Below the pieces are notes generated by a model. The model ran no database searches, was not told the origin of the DNA, and worked only from the letters and a program-made list of their open reading frames with translations. 33,708 nucleotides of DNA from Ruminiclostridium sp. (lineage in GTDB: Bacteria; Bacillota; Clostridia; Acetivibrionales; DTU013), in the NCBI GenBank assembly GCA_012027035.1, contig VEPD01000158.1:1-33708 (forward strand). The letters are read 5' to 3'. Below, in pieces: positions 7,788 to 16,289 of the stretch (positions are counted from its first letter, which is position 1; every line of letters starts with the position of its first letter). A program made the translations under genes and the position numbers.

Positions 7788-10175
7788 TTGAATGGATCCA
7801 AGACTATAATCAGAATATCAGTACAGAACCTGATAGATTTTTCACCTCAATCAGGAGATCTGGGCACCGGTTTCCTTTCAGTTTCCAGAGCCGTCGAAGG
7901 TACAAAAGGTCATCAGACTGTTCGGAAAGCCGTAATTTCAGCCCTGTCTGAAGACACTTCTTATAGTTCTGAAGTTCCGATAACTTTTGTTAAGGAAGGC
8001 AGACATACCATACTTGAGGTATCAGGCCGCATCGATGGCGTAATAGAAGGATCCTCCCATACAACCATTCACGAAATCAAAACAACACAAATGGACCCTG
8101 ATTTCATAGAGAAGGATCACAATCCCCATCATTGGTCACAGGCAAAATGCTATGCATATATGTATTCCTTCCGGTACAAATTAAACCGGATCGGGATCAG
8201 ACTTACTTATTACTGTCTGGAAAACCGGATGGAAAAATCTTTTATTGAGGAATTCGATTCCATCAATCTTGAAGAGTTTTTCCTCGCTCTTGCAGAAAGC
8301 TTTCTGGATTGGCAGGATGCACTGTATGAATGGCAGGATTTGAGAAACAGCTCTATACTTGACCTCCCTTTCCCATATCCTTTTTATAGAAAAGAACAGG
8401 GCAAATTTATGAATGGCGTAAGTAATTGCATAAAAACAGCAAGTGTGTTGTTTGCCCAGGCCCCCACAGGTACAGGAAAGACAATAGCCGCTCTTTTCCC
8501 TGCTGTTAAAGCCCTTGGAGAGGGTCTTGTTTCAAGAATTTTCTATCTGACTGCCAAAACAACTACCAGGGCCATTGCTGAAAAAGCTCTTGAGGATATG
8601 AGGCATAAAGGACTTCTATTGAAGTCGGTAGAAATAACCGCAAAGGAAAAAATCTGCATGAACGGCAGCTTCAACTGTGATCCGGCTTTATGCAAATACG
8701 CTGTCAATTATTACGGCAAAGTGAAAAATGCAGTCAGGGATGCATTTAGGTACGACAGTCTCAGCAGAGATTTAATAGAAAATATTGCCGCCAGGCATGA
8801 CGTCTGCCCTTTCGAACTGTCATTGGATCTATCCCTTTGGTGTGACGTAATAATATGCGACTATAACTATCTCTTTGACCCCCGGGTTTATCTCAGACGG
8901 TTTTTTGCGAATCAAAAAGGAGCCTATTGCTTTCTGGTCGATGAAGCTCATAACCTTGTGGATCGGTCCCGGGAAATGTACTCGGCTGAATTAGGCAAAA
9001 GAACCATACTGGAACTGAAACGAGCCGCAAAAGCAGAATTGCCAGATTTATATTTTTATATTGATGAAATATATAAGCACATTCTTAGCATATCCAAAGA
9101 ATTTGACACGGGGAACGATAAGACGGTCAGCCCTCTGATACATGTCAGGAAGGAACCTCCCATGGAATTGGGAAAGCTGGCGGCAAGGCTTGCCGAATAT
9201 GCTGAAAGCTTGCTTTCTAAAGGACTTTCCGTTTCTTTTCAGGAGGAATTCCTGGATTTCTATTTTAATTAATTAAGCTTTACAAAAATATTGGAGCTAT
9301 ATGATGATCATTATGTGACCTATTATGAGAAAACCTCAAGGGATCTGAAGATAAAGCTATTCTGCATCAATCCGTCAAGACTCCTGAAGGAAGCTTTGGA
9401 TAAGGGCAAAGCCTCTGTTCTGTTTTCTGCCACATTGTCGCCTGTTGAATACTTTACAAGGATGCTTGGCGGCGATGAAACCTCCGGATCGGCATTGCTT
9501 CCTTCGCCATTCCTGAAGGAGAATCTTTGTGTTTATATTGACGATACTGTGGCAACAAAATATAAGACCCGGTATTTAAGCTACGGCTATATAGCGGAGA
9601 GTATTTTTTCGGCGGTAAGCTGCAAGACGGGAAACTACATGGTATTCTTCCCCTCTTTTGAATATTTGCGTGAAGTTTACTTAAGGTTTCAAGGTATTCA
9701 GACCGGGATCAGAACTTTGTATCAGACGCCCGGTATGTCCGAAGCGGCAAGACAGGATTTCCTGGATGAATTTGAATCTCCGGGAGAGACAAGCCTGGCG
9801 GGGTTTGCTGTTTTGGGCGGAGTTTTCAGCGAAGGCATAGACCTGGCCGGCGACCGTTTGTCGGGAGCTATAATTGTAGGCGTCGGGCTGCCGCTTCTTT
9901 GCAATGAAAGAAATATAATAAGGCAATATTTTGACGAACAGGCTTGCTGCGGTTTTGAATATGCATACCTGTACCCGGGTATGAACAGAGTACTCCAGGC
10001 TGCAGGCAGGGTGATCCGCTCCGAGACCGACAGGGGCGTTATTGTTTTGCTGGATGAAAGATATGCAAATCATGCTTACAGGGAACTGCTTCCTTCAGAA
10101 TGGTTTCCCGTACTGAGAGCCAGCGACGGCTGCAAGCTTGAAGAAGTGCTTAAGGATTTCTGGGGCGAAGAGTGA
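7788..10175 (+). pseudogene. PD-(D/E)XK nuclease / XPD-DinG-type helicase with in-frame TAA
   Basis: The frame is 795 codons. An N-terminal Cas4-like nuclease part has GRIDGVIEG then HEIKTT (the D...ExK pattern, about residues 80-105). The helicase has Walker A APTGTGKT (about 223), an iron-sulfur type Cys cluster (C near 287, 294, 299 and the CPFE Cys), DEAH as VDEAHNLVD (about 385), motif V FSEGIDLAGDRL and motif VI QAAGRVIRS. Codon 495 is TAA (9270-9272), splitting helicase domain 1 from domain 2; both halves share a frame and the protein reads on directly (DFYFN-stop-LSFTKILELYDDHYV). The TTG start at 7788 has AGGA 6-7 nt upstream. Family members are 5'-3' DNA helicases acting in repair. 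Without readthrough both halves would be inactive. Confidence 0.88.
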
Positions 10176-10878
10176 TGAGCAGGCAACCGGATAGTCCATA
10201 AAAATCCGATACCTTATTACTTACCTCAGGATGCTTGCCATACCTGTCCAGGAAAAGCGGCGTCATGCCCAATTTAGTTGGAGTTACAAAATCATTTACA
10301 TAGTCGTCCCCTATAAATACCGTTTCCTCAGCCTTTGCGCCGAGCCTTTCAAGCGCGGCCTCATATACGACAGGATGAGGTTTCCTCCACCCTTCTCTCA
10401 CTGATGTTACAACTACATCGAAATATTTCAAAACTCCGTTTATTTCTAGCAGCTCTTCAATGCCGCCCGTTACCATAAAGTTTGAGACAACACCGAGCCG
10501 GTACTTCTCTGCAAGCAGAGGCAGCACTGCCAATACATCCTCTCTCGCATAACAAGTTGCCTTATAATTTTGCCAATAGTTTAAGTTCAACTGCTTTGCC
10601 GTATATTCAATCCTTGAAACCGGAAAGTCGGGAAAGCTTAGCCGGGTAATAAGTAAGAAGCGCTCAAACATATCATAATCCTGATACTCATGGAGTCTCG
10701 CCGAAACTTCGCTCCTCGCAAGCAAATAATACCGGAAAAACTCATCAAAGTCCTCCCACAAATCCTCGACTCCCGAACCGTTATATCCCCAGAAGGCATA
10801 ATCCCTCAAATCAGGCAGTTGCCTTAAATCTACAATGGTTTCCATACAGTCGAATAAAATGTACTTTATATTTTTCAT
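10150..10878 (-). CDS. HAD-superfamily hydrolase
   Basis: 242 residues from ATG 10878, which follows AAAGGTGAG; the frame extends upstream without a better site. HAD motif I is FDCMETIVDL near residue 10, motif II VVSNF, motif III K in EGWRKPHPVVYEAAL and motif IV IGDDYVNDF. In motif I the second acidic residue of DxDxT is Met, as in some haloacid-dehalogenase-like members (DxYGT), so a classic phosphatase reaction is less sure. The helical cap lies between motifs I and II. The gene is convergent with the helicase and overlaps it by 26 bp tail to tail. Confidence 0.87.
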   Translation of the reverse strand: MKNIKYILFDCMETIVDLRQLPDLRDYAFWGYNGSGVEDLWEDFDEFFRYYLLARSEVSARLHEYQDYDMFERFLLITRLSFPDFPVSRIEYTAKQLNLNYWQNYKATCYAREDVLAVLPLLAEKYRLGVVSNFMVTGGIEELLEINGVLKYFDVVVTSVREGWRKPHPVVYEAALERLGAKAEETVFIGDDYVNDFVTPTKLGMTPLFLDRYGKHPEVSNKVSDFYGLSGCLLITLRPRNP

Positions 10879-10939
10879 ACGCTCACCTTTACAGTTTTTG
10901 CAGTATTTTTGAAAGGCCTTGCCCATGACTTTTTAGTAT

Positions 10940-10968
10940 ATTATAATGTATCATGGTCGGTTAAGCAA
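10940..10968 (-). promoter_or_regulatory. Promoter of the HAD hydrolase gene
   Basis: TTGCTT (10968-10963) and TATAAT (10945-10940) on the minus strand are 17 bp apart and lie about 60 bp before the start codon. Confidence 0.65.
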
Positions 10969-11045
10969 TGTAAAGCAAAGCAGAAAACAAGAAAACAATA
11001 CTGAAAAGTACACGAAATCAGGATGTCTGTCAGGGAGGGTTCACT

Positions 11046-11246
11046 ATGGGGACAGTAAAGGACTTTAAAAACATAACAAATTGGGAGGAATTGTTTGATA
11101 TGACAAATGAGTATCTGACTTTCCTTGTGGAACAGGATGATGTGACTCATGAAATGATCATAAAAACCACCCACGGCATATTGAAAAACGCAGGCTATAA
11201 TTATACTCTGGATGATGTTGAAAAGGAGTACTATAATTGCTATTAA
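11046..11246 (+). CDS. Small hypothetical protein, 66 residues
   Basis: Encodes an acidic, soluble 66-residue protein beginning MGTVKDFKNITNWEELFD. The start has a good GGGAGG site 6 nt upstream. The composition (many E, D, T, N) and helical pattern look like a real protein, but I recognise no family. It lies alone between the HAD gene promoter and the tRNA-Thr promoter. Confidence 0.6.
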   Translation: MGTVKDFKNITNWEELFDMTNEYLTFLVEQDDVTHEMIIKTTHGILKNAGYNYTLDDVEKEYYNCY

Positions 11247-11310
11247 GAATTTAGAGGATACAATCCCAGTGGATTGATTTTCATTAGCAGCAAAATCTTG
11301 GAGCAAAATC

Positions 11311-11342
11311 CTTGAAGGAAAATGCTTGAAGGAAAATGCTTG
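11311..11342 (+). repeat. Short tandem repeat, 14-bp unit
   Basis: CTTGAAGGAAAATG occurs twice in exact tandem (11311-11324, 11325-11338), followed by a partial CTTG. A related, less exact unit (GCAAAATC) precedes it. It lies just before the tRNA promoter; no function is evident. Confidence 0.75.
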
Positions 11343-11352
11343 GAATACAGTG

Positions 11353-11381
11353 TTGACAAACGATTCAAAAGATATTATCAT
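11353..11381 (+). promoter_or_regulatory. Promoter of the tRNA-Thr locus
   Basis: TTGACA (11353-11358), 17 bp, TATCAT (11376-11381). It points into the broken and the intact tRNA-Thr copies, about 80 and 205 bp downstream. Confidence 0.75.
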
Positions 11382-11462
11382 GGTAAAGTACAAAATTGAA
11401 AGTTCAGGGACACCCAAACTATTAGATTTCAGGCATTTTCGCGCTAACAGAATGCTAATTGT

Positions 11463-11516
11463 GCTGGTGTGGCTCAATGGCAGAGCAGCTCATTCGTAAT
11501 GAGCGGGTTCATGGTT
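11463..11516 (+). pseudogene. Truncated tRNA-Thr(CGT) copy
   Basis: The acceptor 5' strand (GCTGGTG), D-arm (GCTC/GAGC) and anticodon arm (GCTCA, loop TTCGTAA, TGAGC) are intact, followed by a normal variable loop and the first T-stem strand (CATGG). The T-loop, second T-stem strand and acceptor 3' strand are absent. The first 27 nt match the intact tRNA at 11588. The anticodon stem differs, so it is a diverged paralogue that lost its 3' end, not a simple recent copy. Confidence 0.75.
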
Positions 11517-11587
11517 GTTGATAAGGTAGGATGGGTAAGTTATAATAAAATGAAAACGAGGGTCGGAAGTCCTGCCCTTTCATATAT

Positions 11588-11662
11588 GCTGGTGTGGCTC
11601 AATGGCAGAGCAGCGGTATCGTAAACCGCAGGTTGAAGGTTCAATTCCTTTCACCAGCTCCA
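11588..11662 (+). tRNA. tRNA-Thr, anticodon CGT
   Basis: Folds fully by eye: acceptor GCTGGTG/CACCAGC, D-arm GCTC/GAGC, anticodon stem GCGGT/ACCGC with loop ATCGTAA, variable loop AGGTT, T-arm GAAGG/CCTTT (one G-T pair) with loop TTCAATT, and an encoded CCA. 75 nt. Anticodon CGT reads ACG (Thr). It is followed at once by a terminator, and accessory genes begin right after it, so it is the likely landing site of the island. Confidence 0.95.
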
Positions 11663-11666
11663 ATGG

Positions 11667-11697
11667 AAAACGTGTAGTTTCAATGGCTACACGTTTT
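11667..11697 (+). terminator. Intrinsic terminator of tRNA-Thr
   Basis: An 11-bp stem AAAACGTGTAG/CTACACGTTTT with a 9-nt loop, followed by further T residues, 5 nt after the tRNA CCA end. Confidence 0.92.
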
Positions 11698-11846
11698 TTG
11701 TTACTCATTTTATTATTCATTAAGAGAAATGATACCCACTTATCTCTACAAATAATATATTGAACAATATGTTTTGTGTTGTATATTTCATAGATAAATG
11801 TTAAAATTTTCTTGTTACTATCTCATCAAAACGGAGCGGTGCCAAA

Positions 11847-12014
11847 ATGAAAGCAAGCTATAAACGGCTGTGGAAGCTCCTGATAGATAAGGATACGAAG
11901 AAAAAATACTTGCTGGAACAGGCCAGTATTAGTTCGTTTTCGATTCGCAAGCTCAACCGTGGCGAAAACGTCACTATGGATGATCTTGGAAAGATATGCA
12001 TGGCGTACATATAG
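11847..12014 (+). CDS. Short XRE-family HTH regulator, probably truncated
   Basis: 55 residues starting MKASYKRLWKLLIDKDTKKK, with the helix-turn-helix SISSFSIRKLNRGENVTMDDLGKIC. This is the common small Firmicutes Cro/CI-type regulator, normally about 68-72 residues; here it stops after ICMAYI, missing the last helix (usually LNCDIxDIME). The upstream site is only GGAGCGG. It precedes the EACC1-like gene by 12 bp in the same direction, so it may regulate it. Confidence 0.75.
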   Translation: MKASYKRLWKLLIDKDTKKKYLLEQASISSFSIRKLNRGENVTMDDLGKICMAYI

Positions 12015-12026
12015 AAGGAGAAGCAA

Positions 12027-12588
12027 ATGGATAACATAATGAATAAAACACATATGGAACCCATTACTATAAAAATCAGAGCTGAGCATGGCTGTTTTTG
12101 CCGTAGTCATTCAAAAGAAACCAATAGTCTAATTGACGACATAGTTCGAAATAACCATTCACATGAATTTGACTACCATGAACATGAAAGTGGTCCCGAA
12201 ATAATAGCTTGGCTGGCTCTTGGTACAGCGGGCTTAACTGTTACAAAGTCATTGATTGATTTAATAACTGCGATTATAAATGCTTGTAAAGAAGGTCGAA
12301 AAAAAGAATGGTAAATTGTTGCTAATAATTCGAGATACACACCGTACCGAAAATTCAACCGAAGAATTGAAGAAATTACTGAAGATATGCTTAGACATTG
12401 ATTCCAAAAGCCTCTCTCATCCCCGATTTTACGGCCAGCGATTGAGGAAAAGCAAGCGGTGTTTTATTCAGATGATTTGCGTCACCTTCTTTGAAAGCCA
12501 TGAGGAATACAAGAAACTTGCCCGGATCAACCGTAAAATGCTCATGTATGTCATTAATAAAAAAGACCAAATCAACAAGTTATTCTGA
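12027..12588 (+). pseudogene. EACC1-like conflict-system protein, frameshifted at an A7 run
   Basis: The first frame (12027-12314, start after AGAAGGAG) begins with a short beta segment (MEPITIKIRAEHG), then has GPEIIAWLALGTAGLTVTKSL and a helix LIDLITAIINACKEGRKK. The family pattern continues in the +1 frame as KNGKLLLIIRDTHRTENST and a leucine-rich helix. Removing one A from the A7 run at 12299-12305 joins the two without a gap. This order (beta strands, hydrophobic helix, charged helix, beta hairpin, helix) resembles EACC1, a small constant component of predicted NTPase/protease conflict systems. The tail after about 12400 (SHPRFYGQRLRKSKRCF... to 12588) is unrecognised and may be a fused remnant. 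The EACC1 call rests on remembered family shape. Confidence 0.5.
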
Positions 12589-12615
12589 CCGCTGTGGGAA
12601 CTACCATTGTTAATG

Positions 12616-12652
12616 GCAGCAGGCTATGATCTGTCGACTCATAGCCTGCTGC
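12616..12652. terminator. Bidirectional terminator hairpin
   Basis: A perfect 14-bp stem GCAGCAGGCTATGA/TCATAGCCTGCTGC with a 9-nt loop sits between the EACC1-like gene (+) and the ABC ATPase gene (-), which converge here. No strong T-run on either side, so efficiency is uncertain. Confidence 0.7.
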
Positions 12653-12656
12653 AACA

Positions 12657-13691
12657 TTAGACATTAATTTTTTTACCGGAATCCCAATCCCTATATAGCC
12701 CTGCAATTACCTGCTCAATTGGAGCCTTTTTTATTTCAACATCTCGAACTCCCTCGACTTCTGATAACTGACTCAATAAATCTCTGACAGGTGTTTTAGC
12801 AAGATCAACATCATATTCAAAGAGTCCGTTATTGGATGAAAGAAGGTTGCCGTTTTCAATTTTAGGGATAAAGCCCTGCTCCATCGTGATTGCAACTCTT
12901 GTGAGGTTGCCCGTAATAGAACGCAGCTCGCTGAAGCTTCCGTCAAAAGCGATTTTACCGGCAGAAATCATCAGAATACGTTCTGCCATTTCTTCGAGGT
13001 CATCCATGTCATGGCTTGTCACGATGATAGTTACAACATTATCCTTGTTGATTCTCTTAAGGAAATCGATCATCTGTCTCTTTGCTACAACATCAAGTCC
13101 GAGCGTCGGTTCATCCAGAAGAATTACCTCGGGATTATGTAACAGCATCATGGCGAGATCAGCTCTCATCCGCTGACCGAGGCTGAGCTCACGGGCGAAA
13201 GTTTTAAGTAAATTTCCTATGTGCAGAAGCTCTATGACCATCGCAAGGTTCTTTTTGTACATCTCATCAGAGATTCCCCAAACGACCTTTTTCCACTCAA
13301 GGCTCTGGATTACAGGATGATCCCACCATAACTCTGTACGATTGCCAAACAAAATCCCCAACCGCTGCATCAGTATTGTACGCTGTTTTTGCGGCGATAG
13401 GGACAAAACCGATATGTCACCGCTATTTGGCAGTAACATACCGCCGAGCAGCTTCATCGTCGTGCTTTTGCCTGCGCCATTGGGCCCAGCATACGCGACG
13501 AATTCGCCTTTTCGGATTGCAAAGGTGACGTCGTCAAGAGCTGTAATCGTTTGTTTTTCGGGCTTTATAAGATTCCTTATAAGCCCCATGCCGGTGTTGT
13601 CACGCTGCCATTGTGTGAAGGTTTTAGTAACATTGTTTATGCTAACGGCGAAATCCGTATGGCACATATCTGTTGGAGCCTTTTTTAACAT
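12657..13691 (-). CDS. ABC exporter ATP-binding protein
   Basis: 344 residues with Walker A GPNGAGKST (69-77), signature LSLGQRMRADLA (169-180), Walker B VILLDEPTLGLD (189-200) and H-loop TSHD (225-228). The signature reads LSLGQ, as in the DrrA/viologen-exporter-like ABC-2 ATPases, and the C-terminal extension is typical of them. With the two ABC-2 permease genes upstream it forms a three-gene exporter; the gene overlaps the permease before it by 50 nt. Substrate not known: drug, lipid or peptide efflux are possible. Confidence 0.93.
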   Translation of the reverse strand: MLKKAPTDMCHTDFAVSINNVTKTFTQWQRDNTGMGLIRNLIKPEKQTITALDDVTFAIRKGEFVAYAGPNGAGKSTTMKLLGGMLLPNSGDISVLSLSPQKQRTILMQRLGILFGNRTELWWDHPVIQSLEWKKVVWGISDEMYKKNLAMVIELLHIGNLLKTFARELSLGQRMRADLAMMLLHNPEVILLDEPTLGLDVVAKRQMIDFLKRINKDNVVTIIVTSHDMDDLEEMAERILMISAGKIAFDGSFSELRSITGNLTRVAITMEQGFIPKIENGNLLSSNNGLFEYDVDLAKTPVRDLLSQLSEVEGVRDVEIKKAPIEQVIAGLYRDWDSGKKINV

Positions 13692-14496
13692 AATAGTTCA
13701 GTCCTTTCCTGAAAATAAAGCTTGCCGCGAGCGCTATAATCAGTGCATACGCAAGCGGGAAGTATTCTGTAAGATTTAAAGGCGGCTTACCGAGCAGACA
13801 GAGCGACGGGAACCACGCCATCAGCCCCTCCGGTAAAATCGTGAGCAGCGGTATCTGAATGAAGCTTGGCATCCCCGATAACGGGAATGTACTCAACTGC
13901 CATGTGCCTTCAATTGCTGTACTGGAGATTTCCTCGGCAGCTACCGGCGCATAAAACGCGACGCTGGATACCAAGTATGCACGGGCGACAATGATTATCA
14001 TGGTCGCAAGTATGTAAATGATTAGCAAGGTTATCCACCAAAGCGATACCTCAAGATGCAGTCGGTTTATGGCTATTGCCAGCAATATGCATCCTATGAT
14101 GAAGTTACCGCTTCCCGTAAACGGCGAAAAGCCGCTGGTTATAAGTTGTGTTTTTAATGTGAGCGGCTGCACAAAAAGGTGTTCGAGCTGCCCGCGTCCG
14201 ATGATGCGGCTGATGTGGATGTTATTGCCCGATCCAAATAGAATGAATATGCCTGTTGTAATGGTGGAATAAGCCATCATAAACAGAACCTCATCGACGC
14301 TCATGCCTCCGATTCCGCCAAAGCGGAGAGCAATCAAATAGACGCTCGATACGACGGAAAGATTGGATATGGTGTCAGCCAATATAGCTGTTAAAGCGAA
14401 TTTCGTATCGCGAAACAGCCACACCAAATCCATTTTTGCCGAGATTGCAAATAGGCTTATGAGCCGTTTGAGTTTGAAAGCTGATTTAACCCCCAT
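13642..14496 (-). CDS. ABC-2 family exporter permease (second subunit)
   Basis: 284 residues from ATG 14496, which lies 12 nt downstream of AGGAGGGG; the longer frame runs upstream through the previous gene. Six hydrophobic helices, with the loop IIGRGQLEHLFVQPLTL and FGSGNNIHISR typical of ABC2_membrane_6 proteins. It overlaps the upstream permease by 11 nt and the ATPase by 50 nt, so the three are translationally coupled. Confidence 0.88.
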   Translation of the reverse strand: MGVKSAFKLKRLISLFAISAKMDLVWLFRDTKFALTAILADTISNLSVVSSVYLIALRFGGIGGMSVDEVLFMMAYSTITTGIFILFGSGNNIHISRIIGRGQLEHLFVQPLTLKTQLITSGFSPFTGSGNFIIGCILLAIAINRLHLEVSLWWITLLIIYILATMIIIVARAYLVSSVAFYAPVAAEEISSTAIEGTWQLSTFPLSGMPSFIQIPLLTILPEGLMAWFPSLCLLGKPPLNLTEYFPLAYALIIALAASFIFRKGLNYYVKKGSNRYVPYGFRR

Positions 14497-15253
14497 AGCT
14501 GACCATCCCCTCCTGTGATTTATTGAATGCAAGCAAGGCAGCAGGCCATAGGATGAGATTCCATATGATTTGCAGCCACAAGACACTTGCAGGTTCCGCC
14601 GCGCCAACAAATATTGATAGTGGCGCACCACCAAGGCAGGCAAAAGGCTGGTATTTCATTATTTCGCTGAATCCAAGCGGCAAAAAGCTGATTGGTATCA
14701 CTGTCCCGGATAAAAGCGCGATAATAGCAGCCCTTATGCGACCTATTAACCAACTCATGTTTCTCAGTTTTATCGACAGGCAGGCAAAGAGAACATCAAT
14801 GGCAAAACCGAGAGAGATGCAAAGTAATAGGCTGATTAGAAACCATATTGATGTTGGTCTCAGACTTACCCCAATAAGCGGAGAAAAAATCGCCATCGGC
14901 AGTGAGAATAAAGCCAACATGGGCAGCCATCCTCCAAACGTCTGCGAGATAAGCTGACCCAGAACAGACAGCGGGCGGCCATATAGTCTCATTAGAACAC
15001 CCTCGCTGAGCCATCCAGACGCCGCAGTTTTTACGACCATCATATCGGATAGCAAAGCGCTAACATATGTGTAAGAGAGCATTTGTTGCATACTCATACC
15101 TACATCTACCCCCGAAGACATGACCACTCTCCAAAGGAATATAAGAGGAATCAAAGTGCATATTTTGATGATGATGTCTGGCAGGAGGTAGAAAACCCCG
15201 CCGTTTGTTTTTTCAAGACAAACCATATGTGCTGTCTTTATATACTTAACCAT
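14486..15253 (-). CDS. ABC-2 family exporter permease (first subunit)
   Basis: 255 residues from ATG 15253 (MVKYIKTAHMVCLEK), about 10 nt after AAGGAG; an in-frame ATG at 15289 has a worse context. Six membrane helices; SEGVLMRLYGRPLSV matches the cytoplasmic loop of the partner permease, as expected for a heterodimer. First of the three exporter genes. Confidence 0.88.
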   Translation of the reverse strand: MVKYIKTAHMVCLEKTNGGVFYLLPDIIIKICTLIPLIFLWRVVMSSGVDVGMSMQQMLSYTYVSALLSDMMVVKTAASGWLSEGVLMRLYGRPLSVLGQLISQTFGGWLPMLALFSLPMAIFSPLIGVSLRPTSIWFLISLLLCISLGFAIDVLFACLSIKLRNMSWLIGRIRAAIIALLSGTVIPISFLPLGFSEIMKYQPFACLGGAPLSIFVGAAEPASVLWLQIIWNLILWPAALLAFNKSQEGMVSYGG

Positions 15254-15287
15254 GTGCTTCTTGCTCCTTAACGATTGAAATTTGGGC

Positions 15288-15320
15288 ATAAAAATACCCA
15301 GGCATCCGTTTGAATACCTG
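15288..15320 (-). terminator. Possible attenuator before the exporter genes
   Basis: On the minus strand a 7-bp stem (CAGGTAT/ATGCCTG, one G-T) with an 8-nt loop is followed by GGTATTTTTATG. It lies between the small ORF at 15362-15550 and the first permease. A second hairpin (AGCCTG/CAGGCT) lies just upstream. Together they could cut read-through from the strong upstream promoter. Confidence 0.45.
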
Positions 15321-15361
15321 AGTCAGTAACACATGATTAAGCCTGCGTAATCAGGCTGGAC

Positions 15362-15550
15362 TTATGTGTGGCAAGAGGTATTCAACACGGCGAAATGGAC
15401 ACAGTAATCCCATAACTGACCAAAATTGGCGCAAATAACGAGTAAAAGGGCAGACTTCACCCATGACGCCGCATTTTTGAATGCGTAGCCTTTAATGTAT
15501 TCGCAATTCAAATACACATCGCCATTACTGCAAAAAGCAGAAATATTCAT
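15362..15550 (-). CDS. Small Cys-containing ORF, possible leader peptide or exported peptide
   Basis: 62 residues from ATG 15550, with AGGTGGTGAGAGG upstream. It begins MNISAFCSNGDVYLNCEYIK, has a hydrophobic centre (SALLLVICANFG) and ends with a Cys near the C-terminus; five Cys in all. It is the first ORF behind a perfect consensus promoter and lies in front of the ABC exporter genes. I recognise no family. It could be a peptide substrate of the exporter, a leader peptide, or chance. Confidence 0.45.
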   Translation of the reverse strand: MNISAFCSNGDVYLNCEYIKGYAFKNAASWVKSALLLVICANFGQLWDYCVHFAVLNTSCHT

Positions 15551-15582
15551 ACCTCTCACCACCTTTCGCTAAAGATGAAATT

Positions 15583-15611
15583 ATTATACAACACTGCTTT
15601 AATGATGTCAA
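15583..15611 (-). promoter_or_regulatory. Perfect consensus sigma-A promoter
   Basis: TTGACA (15611-15606), exactly 17 bp, TATAAT (15588-15583) on the minus strand. Both boxes match consensus fully. It drives the small Cys ORF and probably the exporter genes; its -35 box touches the broken edge of the serine recombinase fragment. Confidence 0.9.
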
Positions 15612-16125
15612 ATATTGCAGGCAACCGAAAAATGCAAGCGTGAGCTTAAGACTGTCGAAAAGAGAATCGCCGAGCTGGACAAGATTTTAAACAAGCTCTA
15701 CGAGGACTTGGCTCTCGAAAAGGTCACGGAGGAACGCTATCAGGTCATGTCCAAAGGCTATGAGGAAGAACAGTCAGGACTTAAGGAGCGGCGGAATCAT
15801 TCTCACCGAACTGATTACCCGCGCTGAGTCGGCGTATGAAAATATCGATAAATTCCTGCCGATTATACAGAAGTATACTGATATCTCCGAACTCAATACG
15901 CACATTTTAAATGAACTGATACAGAAAATTGTTGTATATGAAAAGACAGACAATCCTGACGGCAGCAAAAGCCAGCGGGTGGATATCCATTATAAATTTA
16001 TCGGGTATGTGGAGATGAAAGAGATGTTTGGGCTGCCGATGGTCATGGCAATGGCAAAAGGTGTTGAAATTGATGATGTGCTGATAGCCGAAGCCAAAGG
16101 ATTAGCGAAAGAGCTTGCCGGATAG
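15606..16125 (+). pseudogene. C-terminal fragment of a large serine recombinase, frameshifted
   Basis: Frame one (to 15827) encodes the coiled-coil segment TVEKRIAELDKILNKLYEDL and TEERYQVMSKGYEEEQ, the usual region after the zinc-ribbon of large serine recombinases; frame two (from about 15785) continues GIILTELITRAESAYENIDKFL, then YTDISELNTHILNELIQKI and a DUF4368-like tail. The shift is near 15791 (one base too many or two lost). The catalytic N-terminal domain and DNA-binding domain are gone; the fragment is open only from about 15606. It is the remnant of an integrase of an earlier mobile element. Confidence 0.82.
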
Positions 16126-16189
16126 AATAAGGAATTGCAAATAAAGGGAATTTTTGTTACAATAAATCTAAATAGCAGAACCGTCAGAC

Positions 16190-16225
16190 GATTTTAAACC
16201 CCTCGAATTCGACGGGTTTAAAATC
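16190..16225. repeat. 36-bp palindrome before dinD copy 1
   Basis: Arms GATTTTAAACCC(C/G)TCGAA and its reverse complement, with one mismatch pair and centre TCGAATTCGA. A second inverted repeat (AAATTACTTC at 16237-16246, GAGGTAATTT at 16254-16263, one mismatch) follows before the dinD start. The first is nearly the same as the palindrome after dinD at 17130. Confidence 0.85.
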
Positions 16226-16289
16226 TTGGATTACTTAAATTACTTCTATGTTTGAGGTAATTTATTTCATAATACAGGAGGACGTGCGA

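Noticed and set aside
7745-7951. 68-residue frame before the helicase
   Set aside because: Overlaps the helicase start in another frame; its product (for example RRYKRSSDCSESRNF) is nonsense and the helicase frame is open there.
10941-11477. 178-residue minus-strand frame
   Set aside because: Antisense to the 66-residue ORF with a strong ribosome binding site and to the tRNA promoter and broken tRNA; the protein is low-complexity (S, F, I, C rich) with no motif.
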